DNA of 64,000 bases from Nocardia asteroides. Its GTDB lineage: Bacteria; Actinomycetota; Actinomycetes; Mycobacteriales; Mycobacteriaceae. The translations under genes and the position numbers were made by a program. Positions 57,772 to 64,000 of the stretch are shown here, in pieces. Position 1 is the first letter of the stretch; each line of letters starts with the position of its first letter. The notes under the pieces were generated by a model. It was not told the DNA's origin and made no database searches. It saw only the letters and a list, made by a program, of their open reading frames with translations. The stretch is taken from positions 3,162,001-3,226,000 of the forward strand of contig CP082844.1 in assembly GCA_019930625.1 (NCBI GenBank), in the 5' to 3' direction.

Positions 57772-58704
57772 ATGACGGTCGCACCCGCCACCCCATCCAC
57801 AGCCTCGGTGACCAGGCTCGGCGCCCGTATCGGCGCGCGAATCGACAACGTCCGGCTCGGCGGCGATCTGGACCCGGTCACGGTCGAGGTGATCCATCGC
57901 GCGCTGCTGGAGCACAAGGTCATCTTCTTCCGCGGGCAGGATCACCTCACCGAGGACGGGCAATACGAGTTCGCCCAACTGCTCGGCTCACCCACCACCC
58001 CGCACCCGACGGTCACCTCGCACGGTGTGAAGAGCCTGGCGATCGATTCCGAGCACGGCCGCGCCAACAGCTGGCACACCGACGTCACCTTCGTCGACCG
58101 CATTCCGAAGGCGTCCGTCCTGCGCGCGGTTCAGCTGCCGCCCTATGGCGGCGCCACCACCTGGGCTTCCACCGTCGCGGCCTACGAGTCGCTACCGGAG
58201 CCGCTCGAGCGCCTCGCCGAGTCTCTGCGAGCCGTACACACCAACGTGTACGACTACGCCGCGCGCACCGGGGAGCAGCCGCAGCCCAACGCCGCCGCCT
58301 ACCGCGCGGAGTTCGAGTCGACCTACTACGAAACCGAGCACCCTGTGGTGCGCGTGCACCCCGAGACCGGCGAGCGGGCGTTGCTGCTCGGCCACTTCGT
58401 CAAGCATTTCGTCGGGCTCTCCAGCGCGGAGTCGCACGCCCTGTTCCGGCTGTTCCAGGACCGGGTGACCCGTCTGGAGAACACCACCCGCTGGAACTGG
58501 GCGCCCGGCGACGTCGCCATCTGGGACAACCGCGCCACCCAGCACTACGCCATCGACGACTACGACGACCAGCCGCGCAAGTTGACCCGCATCACCCTGG
58601 CCGGCGACGTCCCGGTCGGCGTCGACGGCTCGCCGAGCACCGTTATCGCGGGCGACGCCGAGCACTACTCGATCATCGAGGACACACGGCTGGTCGCGTC
58701 CTGA
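57772..58704 (+). CDS. TauD-family Fe(II)/2-oxoglutarate dioxygenase (taurine / sulfate-ester dioxygenase-like)
   Basis: 310 aa. Iron ligands His and Asp in SWHTDVTF and distal His in TQHYAIDDY; Arg of [11 protein letters not shown] binds 2-oxoglutarate. The chain resembles mycobacterial Rv3406-type alkyl sulfatase as much as taurine dioxygenase. AAGGTG upstream supports ATG 57772, although the frame is open from 57178. It stands alone between 30-bp inverted repeats, possibly acquired or transposed. Confidence 0.9.
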   Translation: MTVAPATPSTASVTRLGARIGARIDNVRLGGDLDPVTVEVIHRALLEHKVIFFRGQDHLTEDGQYEFAQLLGSPTTPHPTVTSHGVKSLAIDSEHGRANSWHTDVTFVDRIPKASVLRAVQLPPYGGATTWASTVAAYESLPEPLERLAESLRAVHTNVYDYAARTGEQPQPNAAAYRAEFESTYYETEHPVVRVHPETGERALLLGHFVKHFVGLSSAESHALFRLFQDRVTRLENTTRWNWAPGDVAIWDNRATQHYAIDDYDDQPRKLTRITLAGDVPVGVDGSPSTVIAGDAEHYSIIEDTRLVAS

Positions 58705-58712
58705 GCGGGGCC

Positions 58713-58758
58713 CCGCATGGTTGCCGGGCGCGAGCCCGGCTATTGAGGGGCCATGCGG
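58713..58758 (+). terminator. Nested terminator hairpin after the dioxygenase gene
   Basis: Inner stem GCCGGGC / GCCCGGC (58723-58729, 58734-58740) inside an outer CCGCATGG / CCATGCGG pairing (58713-58720, 58751-58758). Confidence 0.7.
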
Positions 58759-58771
58759 TGTCCTGGATCCA

Positions 58772-58801
58772 GCCGCGAACACGCAGCGCCGCGGGCGCTG
58801 C
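58772..58801 (-). repeat. 30-bp inverted repeat, right copy
   Basis: Matches the reverse complement of 57272-57301 with one difference (G for A at position 22 of the unit). Confidence 0.9.
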
Positions 58802-58835
58802 AAAAACCAGCACAGCATGGTCCACACTTGTTGCC

Positions 58836-60056
58836 ATGAGTATTCGGCCGCTGGACGGGGTGCGCGTCCTGGAACTCGGCAACTACATCGCCGCGCCGAC
58901 CGCCGGGCGCATCCTCGGCGACTTCGGCGCCGAGGTGATCAAGGTGGAACGCCCGAAAGCCGGGGACGAGCTGCGCAACTGGCGGCTCTACGGCGGTGAC
59001 ACCTCGATGCTCTTCCGGACGATCAACCGCAACAAGAAATCGATCACGCTGGACCTGCGTACCGAGGCGGGACGTGGCATCGTGCTCGACCTGATCCGGC
59101 GTTGCGACGTGCTGCTGGAGAACTTCCGGCCCGGGATGCTGGAGAAGTGGGGCCTGGGTCCGGAGGTGCTGAACGAGGCGAACCCGGATCTGGTGATCAC
59201 GAGGATCTCCGCCTACGGGCAGACCGGCCCGCTGTCGGATCGTCCCGGTTTCGCGGCGGTGGCCGAGGCCGTCGGCGGCCTGCGCGAACTGGTCGGCGAC
59301 CCGGACCGTCCGCCCGTGCGGACCGGTGTCTCGATCGGGGATTCCATCGCGGGCATCTACGCCGCGTTCGGCACCGTGATGGCCCTGTTCCAGCGCGAAC
59401 GCCGCGCCGAGGGGGACGCGCCGGTCCCGCTGCCCGAACGGCTGATCGACGTGGCGCTCAACGAGGCGATCCTGTCGGTGATGGAATCGCTGGTGCCGGA
59501 CTATCTGGCCTACGGGATCCAGCGCGAACGCGTCGGCGGACGGATGGAGGGCATCGCCCCGAGCAACGCCTACCCGTGTTCGGACGGGACCAGCATCATC
59601 ATCGGCGGCAACGGCGACGCCATCTTCCAGCGCTACATGGCGGTCATCGACCGGCCCGATCTGGCAGCCGACCCCGAACTCCAGGACAACGCGGGTCGCT
59701 GGCGCCACCGCGAACGCCTGGACGCGGCCATCGGCGAGTGGACGGTGCGCCATACCCGAGCCGAAGCGTTGAAGCTGCTGGAGGCCGCCGGGATCCCGTG
59801 CGGCCCGATCTACACGGCGGCCGACATCGTGGCCGACGAGCAGTATCGAGCGCGCAACATGATCCAGCCGTTCGCTGTGGACGTCGGCGCACCGGAGCCG
59901 AAGGTCGTCGGCTTTCCCGGCATCGTCCCGGTGATCGGCGAGCAGTCCCTGCCCATCCGCTCCGTCGGCCCCGACCTGGGGGAGCACACCCGGGAGGTGC
60001 TGACCGGGTTGCTCGGCATGAGCGAGGCCGAGATCGATGCGTTGGAGGCGCGATGA
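58836..60056 (+). CDS. CaiB/BaiF family (class III) CoA-transferase
   Basis: 406 aa. N-terminal LELGNYIAAPTAGRILGDFGAEVIKVE and LLENFRPGML are family hallmarks; the IDVALNEAIL segment carries Asp at the position of the catalytic aspartate that forms the acyl anhydride. It moves CoA between acids, for example from succinyl-CoA. ATG 58836. The stop overlaps the following 55-codon ORF (ATGA), which in turn overlaps the lyase gene. Confidence 0.92.
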   Translation: MSIRPLDGVRVLELGNYIAAPTAGRILGDFGAEVIKVERPKAGDELRNWRLYGGDTSMLFRTINRNKKSITLDLRTEAGRGIVLDLIRRCDVLLENFRPGMLEKWGLGPEVLNEANPDLVITRISAYGQTGPLSDRPGFAAVAEAVGGLRELVGDPDRPPVRTGVSIGDSIAGIYAAFGTVMALFQRERRAEGDAPVPLPERLIDVALNEAILSVMESLVPDYLAYGIQRERVGGRMEGIAPSNAYPCSDGTSIIIGGNGDAIFQRYMAVIDRPDLAADPELQDNAGRWRHRERLDAAIGEWTVRHTRAEALKLLEAAGIPCGPIYTAADIVADEQYRARNMIQPFAVDVGAPEPKVVGFPGIVPVIGEQSLPIRSVGPDLGEHTREVLTGLLGMSEAEIDALEAR

Positions 60057-60220
60057 GCACGCAGCCGCACGACCGCAGGCGACCGGAGGGCCGTAGTGTC
60101 CGGGAACCGCGCACGCCGGGCAGCAGCAGGCCCGCCGTGCAACCCAATCCGACCGGGGCCGGGGAGAAGCCGTGGGGCGGCGTGATGTGCGGCCACCACC
60201 GAGCGCGGGAGCAGCGATGA
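60053..60220 (+). CDS. 55-aa basic small protein coupled between CoA-transferase and lyase
   Basis: ATG 60053 sits in an ATGA overlap with the CoA-transferase stop, and the TGA at 60218-60220 sits in an ATGA overlap with the lyase start. Codons are GC-rich in third position. The peptide is Arg/Pro/Gly-rich with a C-terminal GEKPWGGVMCGHHRAREQ block that looks more structured. It could be a small subunit, a Zn-binding peptide, or merely a coupling ORF that carries ribosomes from one gene to the next. No family recognised. Confidence 0.55.
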   Translation: MSTQPHDRRRPEGRSVREPRTPGSSRPAVQPNPTGAGEKPWGGVMCGHHRAREQR

Positions 60221-61137
60221 CCGCGCCGGTGCTGCGCGACGTCACATTGCGCGACGGCCTGCAGCTGACCGGCAAGATGCTGCCGGTGCAGCGCAAGGTG
60301 GACATCGCGCGCCGCCTGCTCGCGCTGGGTGTGCCCGCACTGGAGATCGGCTCGATGGCGCGCCCGGACCTGGTCGCGCCGATGGCGAACACCATGGAAC
60401 TGGTCGCCGCGCTGACCCCGGAGGAACTGCGCCACTGCTGGGTGTGGGTGGCGACGCCGCGCCACGTCGAGAAGGCAGCCGCGGCGGGGGTGCGCAACTT
60501 CCAGTACTGCTTCTCGGTCTCCGACGCGCACAATCGGGCGAACATCGGACGCGACACCGAGGACAGCGTCGCCGCCATGCCGGACGCGGTGCGACTGGCC
60601 CGGGAGGTGCACGGGTCCATCCAGCTGTGCTTGGCAACGGCTTTCACCTGCCCCTTCGACGGTCCGGTCGACCCGGAGCGAGTACTGGCCATCGCGTGCG
60701 ACCCACGCACCGAGGGCGCCGACGACATCGTCCTGGCCGACACCCTCGGACAAGCTCATCCCGGCCAGGTCGCGGCGCTGGTCGCCGCGGTGCGGGACCG
60801 GACGCCCCCGCGCCGCGTCGTCTTCCACGGTCACGACACCTGGGGAATGGGCGTGGCCAACACCCTCGCCGCGGTCGCGGCGGGCGCGGACATGGTCGAC
60901 GGCGCGCTCGGCGGGCTCGGCGGCTGCCCCTTCGCACCGGGAGCGAGCGGCAACACCGCCTCCGAGGACATCCTGTTCGCCACCAGGCCGGAATGGTTCA
61001 CCCCCGCGACGCTGGCCGCACTGGTGAACATTTCCGAGGAGTTGCTGGCCGAACTCGGCGAACCCAACCGTTCGCGCGCACTCGAAGGCGCCCGCTCGAA
61101 AGCCTCGGCCTTCGAGTGGGTCGTGGGTGCGGCCTGA
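60217..61137 (+). CDS. HMG-CoA lyase-like / HMGL-family aldolase
   Basis: 306 aa. TIM-barrel with VTLRDGLQ at the start, DTLGQAHP in the middle and FHGHDTWGMGVANTLAA and GGLGGCPFAPGASGN at the end, the metal and CoA-site motifs of hydroxymethylglutaryl-CoA lyases. GGGAG precedes ATG 60217. With a CaiB-type transferase it forms a plausible activation-and-cleavage pair for a branched dicarboxylic acid, such as an HMG-, citramalyl- or itaconate-related acid (inference). Confidence 0.9.
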   Translation: MTAPVLRDVTLRDGLQLTGKMLPVQRKVDIARRLLALGVPALEIGSMARPDLVAPMANTMELVAALTPEELRHCWVWVATPRHVEKAAAAGVRNFQYCFSVSDAHNRANIGRDTEDSVAAMPDAVRLAREVHGSIQLCLATAFTCPFDGPVDPERVLAIACDPRTEGADDIVLADTLGQAHPGQVAALVAAVRDRTPPRRVVFHGHDTWGMGVANTLAAVAAGADMVDGALGGLGGCPFAPGASGNTASEDILFATRPEWFTPATLAALVNISEELLAELGEPNRSRALEGARSKASAFEWVVGAA

Positions 61138-61160
61138 TCAACCCAGCTCCGAATCCAACA

Positions 61161-61174
61161 CAGGGTTTTCCCTG
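61161..61174 (+). terminator. Short hairpin after the lyase gene
   Basis: CAGGG-TTTT-CCCTG, 23 bp beyond the stop. Weak stem. Confidence 0.35.
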
Positions 61175-61211
61175 ATGGCATGTGGACGCGAAGCCGGTAA
61201 GACTGGACGGC

Positions 61212-61988
61212 ATGACTTCGCAAGCCTTGGGCGCAGATACCGCGGACATCGCGGCACCGACCGATGTCGCGGCCCACGCTATCGACCTGACCAAGGTCTA
61301 CGGATCGGGTGACACGCAGGTCAGGGCATTGGACGGAGTGTCGGCCGAGTTCGCCAAGGGCGAGTTCACCGCGATCATGGGCCCGTCCGGGTCGGGCAAG
61401 TCGACCCTGATGCATTGCCTGGCCGGGCTCGACAGCGCCAGCTCCGGCACCGTCCGCATCGGCGACACCGACCTGACCACCCTGTCCGACAAGCAGATGA
61501 CGCGCCTGCGGCGGGACCGGATCGGGTTCGTCTTCCAGGCGTTCAACCTGGTGCCGACGCTCACGGCGCTGGAGAACATCACGTTGCCGCTGGACATCGC
61601 CGGGCGCGAGCCCGACCAGGAGTGGCTGGACACGGTGTTGAAGCGGCTCGGGCTGATCGATCGTCTCACCCATCGTCCCAGCGAGCTGTCCGGCGGACAG
61701 CAGCAGCGGGTGGCCTGCGCCCGTGCCCTCGCGGGCAAGCCCGAGATCATCTTCGGTGACGAGCCGACCGGCAATCTGGACTCCCGGTCCTCGGAAGAGG
61801 TGCTGTCGATCCTGCGGGCCGCGGTGGACGAGTTCGGGCAGACGGTGGTGATCGTCACGCATGAACCGCACGCGGCCGGGTTCGCCGACCGGGTGGTGTT
61901 CCTGGCGGACGGGCGCATCGTCGACGAGATGCGTGATCCGACCGCCGACACCGTGCTCGACCGGATGAAATCGTTGGAGCAGGCGTGA
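61212..61988 (+). CDS. MacB/LolD-type ABC transporter ATP-binding protein
   Basis: 258 aa. Walker A GPSGSGKST, FVFQAFNLVPTLTALENI, signature LSGGQQQR and GDEPTGNLDS place it with the ATPases that pair with FtsX-like mechanotransmission permeases. ATG 61212 was preferred to GTG 61182. The permease gene follows 34 bp later. Confidence 0.93.
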   Translation: MTSQALGADTADIAAPTDVAAHAIDLTKVYGSGDTQVRALDGVSAEFAKGEFTAIMGPSGSGKSTLMHCLAGLDSASSGTVRIGDTDLTTLSDKQMTRLRRDRIGFVFQAFNLVPTLTALENITLPLDIAGREPDQEWLDTVLKRLGLIDRLTHRPSELSGGQQQRVACARALAGKPEIIFGDEPTGNLDSRSSEEVLSILRAAVDEFGQTVVIVTHEPHAAGFADRVVFLADGRIVDEMRDPTADTVLDRMKSLEQA

Positions 61989-62022
61989 CCAGGGGTTCGC
62001 GGAAGTTTCGGGGGCAGGCGTG

Positions 62023-64000
62023 ATGGCCGGGAGCCCGATGCGCAAAGTCGCGCTGCGCAATCTCGCCGCGCACAAAGTGCGGCTCGCGCTGACCTTGTTG
62101 TCGGTGGTGCTCGGCACCGCGTTCATCGCGGGCTCGTTCGTGTTCACCGACACGCTGCAGCGCACCTTCGACGGCATCTTCGCCAACGAGGCCAAAGGCG
62201 TCGATGTCCGGGTGAGCCCGAAAGAGCGCCAGGCCCAAGGCATTCCGAACAATGTGGTGGAGGAGCTGGCGAAGTATCCGGGCGTCCGCACCGCCGCCCC
62301 CAGCGTGAACGGACCGGTGGTCCTGCTCGATCCGGCGGGCAAGAAATCCGTCCAGACCGGTGGTGCGCCCACCCTCGGCACGTCGTATCTGCCTCCGGAG
62401 AAGGCTGTCGCGGAACCGGAGAAGTTCGTGCAGGGCGCGCCGCCCGCCCGGCCGGGCGAGGTCGCGCTGAACACAAGCGGGGCCGAGCGGGCCGGGCTGA
62501 AGATCGGCGACCGGACCAAAATCCTCATTCCTTCCCAGCCCGATCCCATCGACGTGACCCTCACCGGGATCTACGAAGGATCGTCCGACGCGGGCGGTTT
62601 CATCGGAGTGCTGTTCGAGGACACACAGGCGCGCAAGCTGTTCACCGACGGCCTGCACGTCGCGTACGTCGACCTCGCGGCCACCGGCATCCCCGGTGAC
62701 GAACTGCGCGACAACCTGGCCACGCAGCTGCCGGGCTACAAGGTGCAGAACGGTGATCAGGTGCGCGCGGACCTGAAGAAGGAAGTCTCCAACGCGCTCA
62801 ACTTCATCAACTACTTCCTGCTCGCCTTCGGCGCGATCGCGCTGATCGTCGGCACGTTCATCATCTACAACACCTTCACGATGATCGTCGCGCAGCGTTT
62901 GCGGGAACTGGCGCTGCTGCGCGCGGTCGGCGCGAGCAGGCAACAGGTCGGCCGGTCGGTGGTGGCCGAGGCATTCGTCATCGGCGCGATCGGCAGTGTG
63001 ATCGGACTCGCGGGCGGCGTCGGACTGGCGTTCGGGCTGTCGGCGGCGCTGAACGCGTTCGACCTCGGGTTGCCGACCGGATCGATGGCGGTGCGGCCGC
63101 GCACCATCGTGGTCGGACTGCTGGTCGGTCTCGCGGTGACCGTGGTGAGCGCCTACGCGCCCGCGCGGCGCGCCTCGCGGATTCCGCCTGTGCAGGCCAT
63201 GCGCGAGGAGTTCGCGTCCGCCGGGGAGTCGCTGCGCGTGCGCACGATTTCCGGTGTGGTGCTCGGCGTGCTCGGCGTGGGGCTCGTGGTGCTGGGTGCG
63301 CAGCGCACCGGCGGGACGGCGGCCGCCACGGTCGGGGTCGGCGCGCTCGGCTTGATCTTCGCGGTGCTGCTCGCCGCGCCCGCGTTGTCGCGGCCGGTGG
63401 TCGGTGGACTCGGGGCGCTGGTGCGCCCGTTCGGGCCGATCGGCCGGATGGCCCGCAACAACGCGGCGCGCAATCCCCGCCGCACCGCCGCCACCGCCTT
63501 CGCCCTGACGCTCGGGTTGATGCTGGTCTCGGCGATCGGCATGCTCGGCGCCTCGGCGAAAGCCAGCGTCGGCGTGCTCGTGGACAAGGGCGTGCGAGCC
63601 GATTACGTGCTGGCGGGTCCACAGCTGCTCGGCGTGCCGTTCGGCGCCGCCGACGCCGCGCGTACCGAGGCGCCCGGCGTGGAGCAAGCGGTGGGTATGC
63701 GGGGCGCCCCCTTCAAGATCGGCGACGAGCAGGTGTTCGCCACATCGGCCGACGGTCCGCTGGGCGGCGTGCTGAACTATGAGATCGTGCGCGGCACCGA
63801 CACGCCCGGCGCCCGCGACGTGCTCGTGTCGGAGGACGAGGCCGGTGAGCGCGGGTGGAAGGTCGGCGACCAGGTGACTCCGACCAGCGTCGACGGCAAG
63901 AAGGTCCCGCTCACGGTGACCGGTCTGTACAAGAAGAATCCGCTGCTGGGTCCGATGGTGGTGTCGCAGACGGTCTACGACGAGGTCGTCCCGCTCAACT
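62023..64000 (+). CDS. FtsX-like ABC permease (MacB type), 3' end outside window
   Basis: 659 codons visible from ATG 62023 (GTG 62020 is possible). A first TM helix (LALTLLSVVLGTAFIAGSFV), an extracellular MacB-PCD-like domain, an FtsX block with RLRELALLRAVGASRQQV, two more helices, then a second N-terminal-like repeat (NPRRTAATAFALTLGLMLV...) with another extracellular domain at the window end. This doubled FtsX layout fits an ~850-aa transporter. Such pairs export lipoproteins or drugs, or transmit signals to cell-wall enzymes. Confidence 0.9.
   Translation, partial: MAGSPMRKVALRNLAAHKVRLALTLLSVVLGTAFIAGSFVFTDTLQRTFDGIFANEAKGVDVRVSPKERQAQGIPNNVVEELAKYPGVRTAAPSVNGPVVLLDPAGKKSVQTGGAPTLGTSYLPPEKAVAEPEKFVQGAPPARPGEVALNTSGAERAGLKIGDRTKILIPSQPDPIDVTLTGIYEGSSDAGGFIGVLFEDTQARKLFTDGLHVAYVDLAATGIPGDELRDNLATQLPGYKVQNGDQVRADLKKEVSNALNFINYFLLAFGAIALIVGTFIIYNTFTMIVAQRLRELALLRAVGASRQQVGRSVVAEAFVIGAIGSVIGLAGGVGLAFGLSAALNAFDLGLPTGSMAVRPRTIVVGLLVGLAVTVVSAYAPARRASRIPPVQAMREEFASAGESLRVRTISGVVLGVLGVGLVVLGAQRTGGTAAATVGVGALGLIFAVLLAAPALSRPVVGGLGALVRPFGPIGRMARNNAARNPRRTAATAFALTLGLMLVSAIGMLGASAKASVGVLVDKGVRADYVLAGPQLLGVPFGAADAARTEAPGVEQAVGMRGAPFKIGDEQVFATSADGPLGGVLNYEIVRGTDTPGARDVLVSEDEAGERGWKVGDQVTPTSVDGKKVPLTVTGLYKKNPLLGPMVVSQTVYDEVVPLN

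Overview
The window is high-GC actinobacterial chromosome, most likely Nocardia or a close relative within Mycobacteriales. The evidence is GC-rich third codon positions, frequent GTG/TTG starts and 4-bp ATGA/GTGA gene overlaps, a Kgd-type fused 2-oxoglutarate enzyme, a PE/PPE/EspG-like type VII secretion trio, a PtpB-like phosphatase, PknH-like kinases, and many fatty-acid/acyl-CoA genes. The gene content (kgd, twin ABC exporter, an ~1140-aa helicase-like protein, deaD, PknH-like kinases) recalls from memory the kgd-to-pknH neighbourhood of M. tuberculosis. No tRNA, rRNA, CRISPR array, transposase or integrase was found.

Left part (1-10.1 kb): a truncated membrane molybdopterin oxidoreductase; a lipid/ketone module on the minus strand (Baeyer-Villiger monooxygenase, SDR, esterase, then FadD15-like acyl-CoA synthetase) with a divergent TetR regulator across a palindromic operator; and a large NERD-like protein with a disordered Pro/Glu linker and a C-terminal membrane anchor, followed by a decayed ORF.

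10.2-19.5 kb: a branched-chain-amino-acid-type ABC importer operon with LivH, LivM and LivG fused in one protein, then LivF and a lipoprotein binding protein. The operon is bracketed by two direct copies of the 3' end plus terminator of kgd. One copy belongs to intact kgd (15.7-19.5 kb); the other is a frameshifted 187-bp remnant at 10.26-10.45 kb. This looks like an insertion or duplication scar and is the strongest structural oddity in the window.

19.6-30.1 kb: a 1290-aa double ABC exporter; a three-gene EcsC-like/ABC ATPase/ABC-2 permease operon; a glutathionyl-hydroquinone-reductase-like thiol transferase; an enoyl-CoA hydratase; an acyl-CoA synthetase lacking its C-terminal lid; and a PtpB-like phosphatase.

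30.5-42.9 kb: a TetR ligand domain without its HTH, an alanine-racemase-fold deaminase/aldolase, an 1136-aa RecB-like/SF1 helicase protein with eroded catalytic motifs, DeaD, a nitrilase, a phosphoribosyltransferase, a gamma-carbonic-anhydrase-like protein, the EspG/PPE/PE-like trio and a monoacylglycerol-lipase-like hydrolase.

43-64 kb: a secreted beta-propeller, a WYL regulator facing an epoxide hydrolase across a perfect 10-bp palindrome, a secreted protein, a heteromeric-type acyl-CoA dehydrogenase pair, a lipoprotein, a small membrane protein, a GNAT acetyltransferase, three tandem PknH-like Ser/Thr kinases, endonuclease IV, a repeat-rich 500-bp gap, a TauD-family dioxygenase flanked by 30-bp inverted repeats, a CoA-transferase / 55-aa ORF / HMG-CoA-lyase-like coupled operon, and a MacB/LolD-type ABC pair that runs off the window.
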